A stretch of 13,832 nucleotides of DNA from Actinomycetes bacterium (GTDB lineage: Bacteria > Actinomycetota > Actinomycetes > Actinomycetales > Dermatophilaceae): positions 1-13,832 of the forward strand of contig JAEWFB010000117.1 in assembly GCA_023389095.1 (NCBI GenBank), written 5' to 3'. Each line of letters starts with the position of its first letter. Position 1 is the first letter of the stretch. Shown here piece after piece: positions 1-7,641 of this stretch. The position numbers and the translations under genes are program-made. Under the pieces are notes generated by a model that worked only from the letters and a program-made list of their open reading frames with translations, was not told the origin of the DNA and made no database searches.

Positions 1-34
1 CCACCTCGCCACCCGCACCCGAGAAGGAATCTCC

Positions 35-358
35 ATGGCACTGAAGAACACGACCGACGCCACCTTCGCCGACGACGTCCTCATGAGCGAGAAGCCCGTG
101 CTCGTCGACTTCTGGGCGACGTGGTGCGGCCCGTGCCGCAAGGTGGCCCCGATCCTCGAGGAGATCAACGAGCAGTACGGCGACAAGATCGAGATCGTCA
201 AGCTCGACACCGACGCCAACGTCGACACCGCCGCCCGCTACGGCGTCGTGTCGATCCCGACGCTGAACGTGTACGTCAAGGGCGAGGTCGTCAAGACCAT
301 CGTCGGCGCGCACCCGAAGCCGAAGCTGCTGCGCGAGCTCGAGGAGTTCATCGCCTGA
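35..358 (+). CDS. trxA: Thioredoxin
   Basis: This is a 107-residue thioredoxin, the usual length for a single-domain protein. It reduces disulfides in cytoplasmic client proteins and is itself recharged by thioredoxin reductase. The redox motif WCGPC lies at residues 30-34 (Cys31 and Cys34), the buried Asp is at 25 in VDFWA, and the cis-proline is Pro75 in SIPT. There is no signal peptide, so it is cytoplasmic. The ATG at 35 is preceded by the ribosome binding site AGAAGGA (22-28) at a normal distance. In related actinobacteria trxB lies just upstream, which would be outside this window, and cwlM lies downstream as here. A hairpin 14 bp after the stop probably ends the transcript. It corresponds by position to M. 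tuberculosis trxC (Rv3914). Confidence 0.97.
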   Translation: MALKNTTDATFADDVLMSEKPVLVDFWATWCGPCRKVAPILEEINEQYGDKIEIVKLDTDANVDTAARYGVVSIPTLNVYVKGEVVKTIVGAHPKPKLLRELEEFIA

Positions 359-372
359 TCGGGTACGTTGTC

Positions 373-402
373 GGGGGTGGTCGGCCGTGGGGCCCCACCC
401 CC
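373..402 (+). terminator. Probable intrinsic terminator after trxA
   Basis: A GC-rich hairpin begins 14 bp after the trxA stop. GGGGGTGG (373-380) pairs with CCACCCCC (395-402), and an inner GGCC/GGCC stem (383-386 with 391-394) closes a GTGG loop, leaving a two-base bulge (381-382). There is no U-tract, only TTCG after the stem. This is common in high-GC actinobacteria, so the call rests on stem strength and position. Confidence 0.5.
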
Positions 403-411
403 TTCGCGTAC

Positions 412-417
412 TACGCT
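412..417 (+). promoter_or_regulatory. Possible -10 element for cwlM
   Basis: TACGCT fits the actinobacterial TANNNT -10 pattern and sits just after the trxA hairpin. It would start a transcript near 424 with a leader of about 95 nt before cwlM. I see no recognisable -35 element, so this is a weak call. Confidence 0.25.
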
Positions 418-518
418 GCCCTTGGGTCGAGACACGTGCCCTCCAGGCCACCTCACCCCGCCCGCCCGCGATCCGTCCGCGTCCCGTGCTCGGGCCTCCT
501 CCACCGGAAGGAGCCGTC

Positions 519-1739
519 ATGACCCCTCTCCCGTCCGTCGTGCTCCGACGCGGTGACTCCGGTCCCGCCGTCTCCGCCGTCTGCGAGCGGCTCGTCCTCT
601 CCGGCGACCTGCCCGGCGGGGCCGGCCATGCCGACCGGTTCGGCGACCCGATCTTCGACGAGCGCGTCGAGCAGGCGGTCAAGTCCTTCCAGCAGCGGCG
701 CGGCCTGCTCGTCGACGGCGTCGTCGGGTCCTCGACCTTCGCGGCGCTCGACGGTGCCCGGTGGGGGCTCGGCGACCGGGTGCTGCGCTACCTGCCCGAG
801 CACTTCCTCGAGGGCGACGACGTCGTGGCGCTGCAGGCCCGGCTCGCCGAGCTCGGCTTCACCGCCGGCAAGGTCGACGGCCTCCACGGCCCCGACACCG
901 ACGCCGCGGTCCGGGCCTTCCAGGCCGCCGTCGGGCTGGTGCCGGACGGGGTCGTCGGCCCCGAGACGATGCGGGCCTTCGCCGGGCTGCGACGTTCGGT
1001 CGTCGGCGGGTCCGCGAACGCCCTGCGCGAGCGGGAGCAGATCCGCCGCAGCGGCTTCTCCCTGAGCGGACGCACCATCGTGCTCGACCCGGGTCACGGC
1101 GGTGGCGACGGCGGCGCCTCGGGGCACCGTGGCCTCCTCGAGGCCCAGGTGGCCCTCGACCTCGCGCGACGCATCGAGGGCCGGCTCTCGGCCCACGGTG
1201 TCAGCGTCGTGTTCACGCGCACCGCGGCCACCGACGGCGGCTCCGACGAGGAGCGCGCCGGCTTCGCCAACTCCTGCGACGCCGACCTCGTCCTCTCGCT
1301 GCATGCCGACCACAGCGCCAGCGGTTCGGCGCACGGTGTCGCGACCTTCTTCTACGGCCACGCCGACGGCGCCGGGTGGTCGAGCACGGGCGAGCACTTC
1401 GCCGACCTGCTGCTGCGCGAGATCGTGGCCCGCACCGGCCTCACCGACTGCCGCACCCACGCACGCACGTGGTCGCTGCTGCGCCGCACGCGGATGCCGG
1501 CGGTGCGCCTCGACTTCGGCTACCTCAACAACGAGGGCGACGCCGCTGCGCTGTCCGACGCGCACACGCTCGACGCCATCGCGGAAGGCGTCGTCGTCGC
1601 GCTCCAGCGGATGTACTTCGGCGAGTCCGACACCACCCGCACCGGCGTCCTGCGCCTCGACGATCTTCGCCGTCACCTCGACGCCATGCGGCGCCAGCAG
1701 GTCGGACCGGCCGCCACGCCCCCGCGCACCGGCACCTGA
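519..1739 (+). CDS. cwlM: CwlM-like N-acetylmuramoyl-L-alanine amidase-fold protein
   Basis: This is a 406-residue protein with two peptidoglycan-binding-type repeats (about residues 8-80 and 92-155) followed by an Amidase_3 domain (about 184-365). The zinc-ligand positions of the family are visible: His193 in DPGHGG, Glu208, and His262 in SLHAD. The position that is normally the catalytic Glu near the end of the domain reads Asp332 in RLDFGYLNN. There is no signal peptide or membrane segment, so it should be cytoplasmic, like mycobacterial CwlM, which stimulates MurA when phosphorylated by PknB. A threonine-rich tail (Thr372, Thr373, Thr375) follows the domain and could be a kinase target, which is inference. 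I chose the ATG at 519 because GGAAGGAG (506-513) precedes it by 5 nt. Its position after trxA matches Rv3915. A role as an active amidase is possible but less likely. Confidence 0.9.
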   Translation: MTPLPSVVLRRGDSGPAVSAVCERLVLSGDLPGGAGHADRFGDPIFDERVEQAVKSFQQRRGLLVDGVVGSSTFAALDGARWGLGDRVLRYLPEHFLEGDDVVALQARLAELGFTAGKVDGLHGPDTDAAVRAFQAAVGLVPDGVVGPETMRAFAGLRRSVVGGSANALREREQIRRSGFSLSGRTIVLDPGHGGGDGGASGHRGLLEAQVALDLARRIEGRLSAHGVSVVFTRTAATDGGSDEERAGFANSCDADLVLSLHADHSASGSAHGVATFFYGHADGAGWSSTGEHFADLLLREIVARTGLTDCRTHARTWSLLRRTRMPAVRLDFGYLNNEGDAAALSDAHTLDAIAEGVVVALQRMYFGESDTTRTGVLRLDDLRRHLDAMRRQQVGPAATPPRTGT

Positions 1740-1748
1740 CGCGTCAGG
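1735..1748. repeat. 14-bp perfect palindrome holding both convergent stop codons
   Basis: CCTGACGCGTCAGG reads the same on both strands. It contains the TGA of cwlM (1737-1739) and, in mirror position, the TGA of the converging GNAT gene (complement of 1744-1746). It has no loop, so it is a poor hairpin and is not called a terminator. Confidence 0.6.
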
Positions 1749-2427
1749 CGTGGCTCGAGCCGTTCGGATGCGTCTCGGGCACCGGGCGGACACCCGGTAC
1801 CTTGGCCAGCGCGCGGCGCACCGCCTCCGCGGCCTCGTCGCGGATCGTCACGAGCGTGCGCAGGTCGATCCGCAGCCGCGGGTAGGTCGGGTGGTCGCGC
1901 TCGACGCGGAAACCGGCCTCCTCGAGCAGCGGCGCCTCGAGCACGCAGGCGTGGCGGTGCACGGCCAGCGGTCGCGCGGCGACGACGTCGAGGGATCGCG
2001 CCCGGTGGCTCAGGGCCTCCTTGGCCGCTGCCTGGACGAGCACCTTGCGCAGCCCCTTGCCGCCGCGTCCTGCGCCGTCGCCGGTGCCGGCGCCCCGCGG
2101 TGCCGAGGTGACGGCGGTGACGAGCATGAGCGTCGCCGGGTCCGACGGTGAGGTCGAGAAGGCGGCCAGGCGCGGCACGTGCCGGGCCGGTGCCACGACG
2201 ACGTGCCCGACGGCGCGGCCGTCCACGTAGGCGATGCGCCCGGGCGGCCCCCAGTCGGCGGTGACCTGCTCGACCCACGTGGCCAGCAGCTCGACCGGGT
2301 CGGTCGGTCCGCCGTGCCCGTTGTGCGGCAGGGTCTGCCAGAACGTGCACGGCGCGCACGTGCCGACGAGGTCCCCGACGCGGTCGGGCGTGAGCGCCAG
2401 CAGCTCACGCGTCCTCGTTCCGGGCAT
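1744..2427 (-). CDS. GNAT-fold acetyltransferase-like protein (Rv3916c position)
   Basis: This 227-residue protein resembles GNAT N-acetyltransferases. It has a beta-strand (LMLVTAVTSAP, from about residue 110) and then a glycine-rich acetyl-CoA-loop-like stretch ending GRGGKGLRKVLVQ. The C-terminal half carries LEEAGFRVERDHPTYPRLRIDL, the end-of-domain pattern usual in actinobacterial members. The substrate is unknown. The loop is unusually long and rich in Gly/Arg, so binding geometry may differ from the standard QxxGxG/A. The start at 2427 has no convincing ribosome binding site. It gives the natural domain start, but the N-terminus is not certain. By position between cwlM and the par genes it matches the M. 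tuberculosis conserved gene Rv3916c. It converges on cwlM with 4 bp between stops. A degenerate, non-enzymatic GNAT fold is an alternative. Confidence 0.82.
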   Translation of the reverse strand: MPGTRTRELLALTPDRVGDLVGTCAPCTFWQTLPHNGHGGPTDPVELLATWVEQVTADWGPPGRIAYVDGRAVGHVVVAPARHVPRLAAFSTSPSDPATLMLVTAVTSAPRGAGTGDGAGRGGKGLRKVLVQAAAKEALSHRARSLDVVAARPLAVHRHACVLEAPLLEEAGFRVERDHPTYPRLRIDLRTLVTIRDEAAEAVRRALAKVPGVRPVPETHPNGSSHA

Positions 2428-2476
2428 GGCCCCATTCTGACCCGACGCCGTCGTGTCGCGCCCGCCGGACGCGCTG

Positions 2477-2571
2477 GCGTCGGAGCACCGGCGGCACTGG
2501 CGTCGGCGTGGCGTCGGCCCGGCATCGGCCCGGTGCCCGCGTCGGCCCGCGTCGGCCCGCGCCCGCGTCGG
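2477..2571. repeat. Interspersed GCGTCGG repeats upstream of the GST gene
   Basis: Six exact copies of GCGTCGG (starts 2477, 2500, 2511, 2539, 2549, 2565) and one GCATCGG (2522) crowd into 95 bp between the divergent GNAT and GST genes. Two are in direct 10-bp tandem (GTCGGCCCGC at 2541-2560). The spacing is irregular (10-23 bp). This may be simple replication slippage or a cluster of binding sites. Confidence 0.6.
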
Positions 2572-2576
2572 CGACC

Positions 2577-2582
2577 TAGGGT
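2577..2582 (+). promoter_or_regulatory. Putative -10 element giving a leaderless GST transcript
   Basis: TAGGGT matches TANNNT and ends 7 nt before the ATG at 2590, the spacing expected if transcription starts at or next to the start codon. A weak GGAG (2583-2586) lies too close to the ATG to be a good ribosome binding site. Confidence 0.45.
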
Positions 2583-2589
2583 GGAGCTC

Positions 2590-3606
<1,017 letters not shown>

Positions 3607-3618
3607 CCGTCGGACTGT

Positions 3619-3653
3619 CGGTGGGTTCCGTTTCCCGGCAACGGAACCCACCG
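3619..3653. terminator. Bidirectional terminator between convergent genes
   Basis: A perfect 14-bp inverted repeat (CGGTGGGTTCCGTT at 3619-3632, AACGGAACCCACCG at 3640-3653) surrounds a 7-base loop. It sits 12 bp after the GST stop and 19 bp beyond the end of the converging hydrolase gene, so it can serve both transcripts. There is no U-tract on either side. Confidence 0.85.
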
Positions 3654-3672
3654 CGGCTGTGTCGAAACCGGT

Positions 3673-4500
3673 TCAGCCCTTGAAGAACTCGGCCAGGGCC
3701 GGGGCCAGCGTGGGGGCCGGAACCTGGTGGAACTCCCCGGTCAGCTCGAGGGCGGTGCCGTTCGGCAGTGCGTCGGCGATCACCTGCGCCGAGTCGTGCA
3801 GCCACGGCAGCGCCGTGCCACTGCTGCAGATCGCCAGGAACGGGATCGTCACGCGGGCAAAGGTTTCCGCCGGGATGTCCTGCTCGTCGCCACCGAGGCA
3901 GAGGCCGTCGTACTTGACGGTGTACGTCATGGAGAGCATCGGTTCCCACATCGGCGATCCCTTGAGCCCGTCGACCATCTCGTCGGGCATGCCGACCGCC
4001 TCGCGGTTGAAGAACCGGAGGATTCCCTCGCGGTCGCCCGCCGCCTCGTACGCCTCGAGGCGCTCGATGTAGTCCGCCGGCGGCGGCGGCCAGGCGGCCG
4101 TGCGGTACGGCACCTCGAGAGCGGCCGCCCTCGCCAGGGGCGCACCGGCGGCGGCGGCCTCGATGACGAGAGCACCACCCGACGAGACCCCGAATGCGTA
4201 AGCCGCAGAGCCGGATTCGCCCGCAGCCTCGATGACTGCGGTGAGGTCGTCGACCTCACGCGCCACGGCGTAGGGCGTCGTGTCCCCACTGTCTCCCCTG
4301 CCGCGTCGGTCGTAGGTGACCCCGGTGAAGCCGAGCTCGCCGAGCGCCTGGGCGACGTCGCGGAAGGCGCCGCGGTCGCAGAACGCGCCACCCACGATGG
4401 CCGCGACGGGGCCGGTGCCGTAGGACTCGAAGGCGATCGTCGTGCCATCGGCCGACGCCGCGTGGCGGACGGTGGTGGGGGTGGTCGGTGTCGTGCTCAT
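3673..4500 (-). CDS. Alpha/beta-fold hydrolase
   Basis: This 275-residue protein has the alpha/beta hydrolase layout. A strand-turn-helix nucleophile elbow GVSSG (104-108) gives Ser106 as nucleophile, and a C-terminal His258 lies in GEFHQVP. The usual Asp after the penultimate strand is absent (FLAICSSGTALPW at 221-233). The acid may instead be Glu129 in ALEVPY, straight after the strand that follows the nucleophile. An acid at that place is known in some family members, but its assignment here is inference. YDRRGRGDSGD (63-73) is typical of the actinobacterial branch of this superfamily. The substrate cannot be told. There is no signal peptide. The ATG at 4500 has AGGAG (complement of 4508-4512) 7 nt upstream. 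It follows the DUF4287 gene by 67 bp on the same strand and may share its transcript. Confidence 0.88.
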   Translation of the reverse strand: MSTTPTTPTTVRHAASADGTTIAFESYGTGPVAAIVGGAFCDRGAFRDVAQALGELGFTGVTYDRRGRGDSGDTTPYAVAREVDDLTAVIEAAGESGSAAYAFGVSSGGALVIEAAAAGAPLARAAALEVPYRTAAWPPPPADYIERLEAYEAAGDREGILRFFNREAVGMPDEMVDGLKGSPMWEPMLSMTYTVKYDGLCLGGDEQDIPAETFARVTIPFLAICSSGTALPWLHDSAQVIADALPNGTALELTGEFHQVPAPTLAPALAEFFKG

Positions 4501-4567
4501 CGTCGGTCTCCTGCCGAAAGTGCTTGTGTGGTGGTCTATTTCGCGTGATGGGGTTGGGCGGGGTCAG

Positions 4568-4849
4568 TTACCGCGCGGCGAGGCCGTCGAGCCGCAGCTC
4601 GGTGGACGCGTCACGGTGCGTGCCGGTCGAGCCGACGTGCGTGGCGCTGATGGTCGCGCCGTTCTTCACGACGTGGAACAGGGCCATGGCGTGGCCTCGG
4701 CCGAGGCCGTGGTCGGTGGCGAGCCACTCGATGACGACGGCCGCCTTCGTGTCAGCGCCGTAGCCCTTCGCGGTCGCCTCGTCGAGGAGCTCCTGCGGGG
4801 TGCGGCCGGTCTTCGTCTCGATCGCGTCGAGGTAGGCCTGGAAGGACAT
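4568..4849 (-). CDS. DUF4287 domain protein
   Basis: This 93-residue protein shows the DUF4287 pattern from its first residue. It begins MSFQAYLDAIETKTGRTP and carries WLATDHGLGRGHAMAL in the middle, with the conserved Gly-Arg-Gly-His. The role of the family is not known. The C-terminal third (NGATISATHVGSTGTHRDAS) is polar and probably flexible. The start is well supported by AGGAG (complement of 4856-4860) placed 6 nt before the ATG. It lies between a CpdA-like phosphodiesterase and an alpha/beta hydrolase on the same strand, with gaps of 123 and 67 bp, so shared transcription is possible but not shown. Confidence 0.85.
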   Translation of the reverse strand: MSFQAYLDAIETKTGRTPQELLDEATAKGYGADTKAAVVIEWLATDHGLGRGHAMALFHVVKNGATISATHVGSTGTHRDASTELRLDGLAAR

Positions 4850-4972
4850 GTCGTGCTCCTTGGTCGTCGCGGTGCCTGGTGGGCCTGCCGGGTGTCCCCC
4901 GGGTGGTCCGTGGTGCGGTCACCCTCATGTCGATCACGGGCAGCGAACCTCGACATTTCGACTGTCGAAGGA

Positions 4973-5863
4973 TCAGCGCTTGGTCGAGAAGACCGTGCGC
5001 CGGTCCTGCTCGGGCACCGTCGCCATGTACTCGACGACCGCGTCGCTGAGGCTCGGCCACGTCGGGTGCGCCTCCACCGGGGCCACGGTCGCCACGACGT
5101 GGTCGGCGTGCACCTCGACGAGGTTCCACGACTGCGGGCCGTCGACGCCCATGAGCAGGTCACGCGGCGCCCCGACGTCGTCGACGTACGACACGCCGCC
5201 CGCGACGAAGACCGGGATCGTCCCCAGCGTGCCGAAGCTCGTGACGTGCAGGTGCCCGCTGAGCACGGCGCGCACGTCGGTCCCGTCGAGGGTCGCCCTC
5301 AGGCGCTCCGGGTCGTCGAAGTCGAGCAGCTGCATGACCGGGGACCGGTAGGTGATCGGCGGGTGGTGCATGACGAGGATGCTGCCGTGCTCCGCTGGGG
5401 TCGCGAGCTCGTGTGCGAGCCAGGCGTACTGGTCGTCGGAGAAGCCGCCGTGGTGGAACCCGGGCAGTGCCGAGTCGAGGTCGATGATCCGCAGCCCGTT
5501 GACGACGGTCACCGAGTCCTGGGGCTCGTCGGTGTCACGGCCGTACCAGCCCCGGGCCAGGGGCCGACGCTCGTCGTGGTTGCCACCGGTGACGACGACC
5601 GCGGCCCCGAGGCGCTGGGCCACCGGCTCGACGAGCTCCCGCAGCAGCGCGTACGCTTCCGGCTGCGCACTGTCGGTGAGGTCCCCCGACAGCACGATGG
5701 CGTCGAACTGCTCCCCCGACGCCTCGACCTTGTCCAGCGCCTTGCGCAGCTGGGCCACGGTGTCGATGTGCCCCTGGAGCAGGCCGTCGCCGTCGATGAG
5801 GTGCGTGTCGGACAGGTGGGCGATGACGTGTGTCGGCGCTGGGCGGCTTCCCGTGAAGACCAT
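4973..5863 (-). CDS. cpdA: CpdA-like class III 3',5'-cyclic-nucleotide phosphodiesterase (metallophosphoesterase)
   Basis: This 296-residue protein carries the full dinuclear metal site of the calcineurin-like fold: Asp19 and His21 (SDTHL), Asp61 (GDLTD), Asn95 and His96 (GGNHD), His166 or His167 (MHHPP), and His204 and His206 (GHLH). The order and spacing match M. tuberculosis Rv0805 and E. coli CpdA, which hydrolyse cyclic nucleotides, though such enzymes also cleave other phosphodiesters. It is cytoplasmic, with no signal peptide. The ATG at 5863 has no ribosome binding site. TAGATT ends 6 nt upstream, so the mRNA is probably leaderless. It is divergent from the DUF1905 gene. The true substrate cannot be fixed from sequence alone. 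Confidence 0.9.
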   Translation of the reverse strand: MVFTGSRPAPTHVIAHLSDTHLIDGDGLLQGHIDTVAQLRKALDKVEASGEQFDAIVLSGDLTDSAQPEAYALLRELVEPVAQRLGAAVVVTGGNHDERRPLARGWYGRDTDEPQDSVTVVNGLRIIDLDSALPGFHHGGFSDDQYAWLAHELATPAEHGSILVMHHPPITYRSPVMQLLDFDDPERLRATLDGTDVRAVLSGHLHVTSFGTLGTIPVFVAGGVSYVDDVGAPRDLLMGVDGPQSWNLVEVHADHVVATVAPVEAHPTWPSLSDAVVEYMATVPEQDRRTVFSTKR

Positions 5864-5869
5864 GGCGCC

Positions 5870-5875
5870 AATCTA
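5870..5875 (-). promoter_or_regulatory. Putative -10 element for a leaderless cpdA transcript
   Basis: On the minus strand TAGATT fits TANNNT and is followed by GGCGCC and then the cpdA ATG at 5863. That places the expected start of transcription on the start codon. No ribosome binding site lies between, which supports leaderless translation and also supports this ATG as the start. Confidence 0.55.
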
Positions 5876-5903
5876 CGGCGGCGCCTCGTTGTGATGCGGG
5901 TCG

Positions 5904-6248
5904 ATGCGGTGGATGCTGGGTGCCGTGCCGCCCATCGCCCCCGGTCTCTTCCGCGTCGACTTCACCGGCGAGATCGTCTACTGGCGAGGTCCGTCGCCCT
6001 TCCACTTCGTCGTCGTGCCCGAACCCCAGCTCGGCGAGGTGGCGTCGTGGTCCTTCGCGAGCTACGGGTGGGGCTGCCTGCCGGTCGAGGGTCGCCTGGG
6101 GCGCACCGAGTTCCGGACGTCCCTGTTCCCCAAGGACGGTGGCTTCGTCGTGCCGATCAAGGCCCACGTACGCACCGCCGAACGCGTCGAGCTCGGCGAC
6201 GTCGTGCGGCTTCGCCTCGACCTCGTCACCGACGGCATCACCGACTGA
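5904..6248 (+). CDS. DUF1905 domain protein
   Basis: A 114-residue protein that is essentially one DUF1905 domain, a small beta-barrel family. Recognisable parts are FTGEIVYWRGPSPFHFVVVP (20-39), YGWGCLPVEGRLG (54-66) and the strongly conserved RTSLFPKDGGFVVPIKAHVR (71-90), ending with LGDVVRLRLDL. Its biochemical role is not established. The start is uncertain: ATG 5904, ATG 5913 and GTG 5925 are all in frame, none has a good ribosome binding site, and the domain needs only about ten residues before FTGE. It is divergent from cpdA with a 40-bp gap and followed 46 bp later by an F420-type oxidoreductase gene on the same strand, probably co-transcribed. Its stop codon lies in the first unit of a 12-bp tandem repeat. 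Confidence 0.82.
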   Translation: MRWMLGAVPPIAPGLFRVDFTGEIVYWRGPSPFHFVVVPEPQLGEVASWSFASYGWGCLPVEGRLGRTEFRTSLFPKDGGFVVPIKAHVRTAERVELGDVVRLRLDLVTDGITD

Positions 6249-6276
6249 GCCACCGACTGAGCCACCGACTGGACCA
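6241..6276 (+). repeat. Three 12-bp tandem units with in-frame stop codons
   Basis: CCGACTGAGCCA occurs twice (6241-6252, 6253-6264), followed by CCGACTGGACCA (6265-6276). The first unit carries the real TGA stop of the DUF1905 gene (6246-6248). The second repeats it in the same frame (6258-6260), and the third has lost it. The unit length is a multiple of three, so slippage would not alter the protein. Confidence 0.85.
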
Positions 6277-6294
6277 CACCCTGAGGAGGACTGC

Positions 6295-6696
6295 GTGCCC
6301 CTTCCCCGCGCCGTCACGACGTTCAACCGCGACGTCCTCAACAAGGCCATGGTGCACCTGGCCGGCCACGGCTGGTTCGTCGAGCTCGAGCACGTCGGTC
6401 GACGCTCGGGACGCGTCTTCCGGGTCCCGATCATGGCGTTCGACGGCGGCGACCACGTCACGGTCGCCCTCACCTACGGCCCTGGCGTCGACTGGTTGGC
6501 CAACCTCCGCGCCGCCCACTCCGGTCGGATGCACCTTCGGGGAGAGCTGCTGACGCTCGGCACGCCCACCTTCCTCGAGGAGGCGGAGGGTCTGCGCCGC
6601 ATGCCGCAGCCGCCGCGGGCGATGCTGCCGGTGCTGGGCTGTCACGAGTACGTCGAGATCCCGGTCCGCTCGCGGGCGCCGTTCACCGGGTGGTGA
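6295..6696 (+). CDS. F420/deazaflavin-type nitroreductase-family oxidoreductase
   Basis: This 133-residue protein fits the small split-barrel family that includes M. tuberculosis Ddn and related F420H2-dependent quinone or nitro reductases. The diagnostic phosphate-contact stretch HVGRRSGRVFRVPI (33-46) is followed by TVALTYGPGVDWLANLRAA (56-74), both typical of the family. The substrate is unknown. The start is GTG 6295, supported by AGGAGG (6284-6289) 5 nt upstream. It lies 46 bp after the DUF1905 gene on the same strand. An F420 cofactor is inferred from family membership, and some relatives bind other flavins or haem. It converges on the nei gene across a 78-bp gap that holds short tandem repeats. 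Confidence 0.88.
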   Translation: MPLPRAVTTFNRDVLNKAMVHLAGHGWFVELEHVGRRSGRVFRVPIMAFDGGDHVTVALTYGPGVDWLANLRAAHSGRMHLRGELLTLGTPTFLEEAEGLRRMPQPPRAMLPVLGCHEYVEIPVRSRAPFTGW

Positions 6697-6724
6697 GCCC
6701 AGCCGGTGCACCTGCGTCCGCGCA

Positions 6725-6763
6725 TGGCCTCGGTGCGTGGCCTCGGTGCGTGGCCTTGGCGGC
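6725..6763. repeat. 13-bp direct tandem repeat in a convergent gap
   Basis: TGGCCTCGGTGCG is repeated exactly twice (6725-6737, 6738-6750), followed by a decayed copy (6751-6763). It fills half of the short gap between the converging oxidoreductase and nei genes. I see no strong hairpin here, so it is called a repeat and not a terminator. Confidence 0.7.
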
Positions 6764-6774
6764 CTCGGATCGGG

Positions 6775-7635
6775 TCAGTGACGGACCTGGCAGGCGGGGC
6801 ACCAGTACAGCGTGCGGCCCGCGACGGTGCGCTCCTGCACCGTGGCTGCACACCGCGGGCACGGAAGGCCGGTGCGCTTGTAGACGAGGAAACGACGCTC
6901 GAAGTGGTCGCCGAGACGCTCCCCGGTCAGTGACTCGGTCACGGCCCGTGCGCGCCCGGAGCGACGCAGCCGGCCGGCAGCCGCGACCTGGTCGGGCATC
7001 GTGAGGATCTGGGAGAACGTCGCGCCGAGCGGCATGAGCAGCACGAGGTCGTCCCACAGCGCCGTCCACACCTCGGGCGACAGGTCCCGGCCGGGTGTCA
7101 GCGGGTCGACCGCCTCACGGTGCAGCACCTCGCAGCGGTACACGTTCCCGACGCCGGCGACCACGGACTGGTCCATGATCAGCTCGCCGATCCCTTTGCG
7201 ACTCTTGCTGATTCGCTGCCAGGAGCGTTCTGGACGTTGGCGCCGACGCAGCGGGTCCGGACCGAGGACGCCGACGATCTCACGCTCCCTCGCGGCGTCG
7301 ACGAGCGTGCAGGTCATCGGTCCGCGCAGGTCGGCGTAGTGGGAGTCCGTCTCGAGCCGCAACCGGACGGTCGGTGCGGGAGACGGCACGACGCCGTCGA
7401 CAGCCGGACGCACCGGGAAGCTGCCGATGAGACCGAGGTGCACGTGGAGCGTCGTGGGCCCGATGTCGACGAAGAGGTGCTTGCCGTGCGCCCGGGCGCC
7501 GTGCAGCTCGTGGCCGTCGAGGCGTGCCGCGTCGGCCGCGAACCGTCCCTGCGGGCTCGACGCGCTGACGACGCGTCCGTCGAAGGCGCGCTCGAGCCGG
7601 GCCGCCAGCGCATGGATCGTGTGGCCCTCGGGCAC
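6775..7635 (-). CDS. nei: Fpg/Nei-family DNA glycosylase / AP lyase (Nei1 type)
   Basis: This 286-residue base-excision repair enzyme removes oxidised bases and cleaves the abasic site. The N-terminus MPEGHTIH places the catalytic Pro2 and Glu3, followed by Lys52 in AHGKHL. The helix-two-turn-helix region is DQSVVAGVGNVYRCEVL, and the zinc finger uses Cys259, Cys262, Cys279 and Cys282 with Arg274 at its tip. MPEGHT plus SPQGRF resembles M. tuberculosis Nei1. The start is GTG at 7635, fixed by the need for Pro2 after cleavage of Met. No ribosome binding site is visible. The parB stop lies only 6 nt upstream, so translation is probably coupled to parB. Nei against Fpg specificity cannot be decided with certainty, though the N-terminus favours Nei. 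Confidence 0.95.
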   Translation of the reverse strand: MPEGHTIHALAARLERAFDGRVVSASSPQGRFAADAARLDGHELHGARAHGKHLFVDIGPTTLHVHLGLIGSFPVRPAVDGVVPSPAPTVRLRLETDSHYADLRGPMTCTLVDAAREREIVGVLGPDPLRRRQRPERSWQRISKSRKGIGELIMDQSVVAGVGNVYRCEVLHREAVDPLTPGRDLSPEVWTALWDDLVLLMPLGATFSQILTMPDQVAAAGRLRRSGRARAVTESLTGERLGDHFERRFLVYKRTGLPCPRCAATVQERTVAGRTLYWCPACQVRH

Positions 7636-7641
7636 GGAGGG

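Noticed and set aside
2173..2184. CGGCACGTGCCG palindrome with the CACGTG core of parS
   Set aside because: The arms do not match the parS arms (GTTT/AAAC) and it lies inside the GNAT gene, where GC-rich palindromes are common.
4957..4969. TTCGACTGTCGAA inverted repeat after cpdA
   Set aside because: It is too short for a terminator (5-bp stem, 3-base loop) and does not match the actinobacterial LexA box. It may be an operator for the DUF4287 gene, but nothing else supports that.
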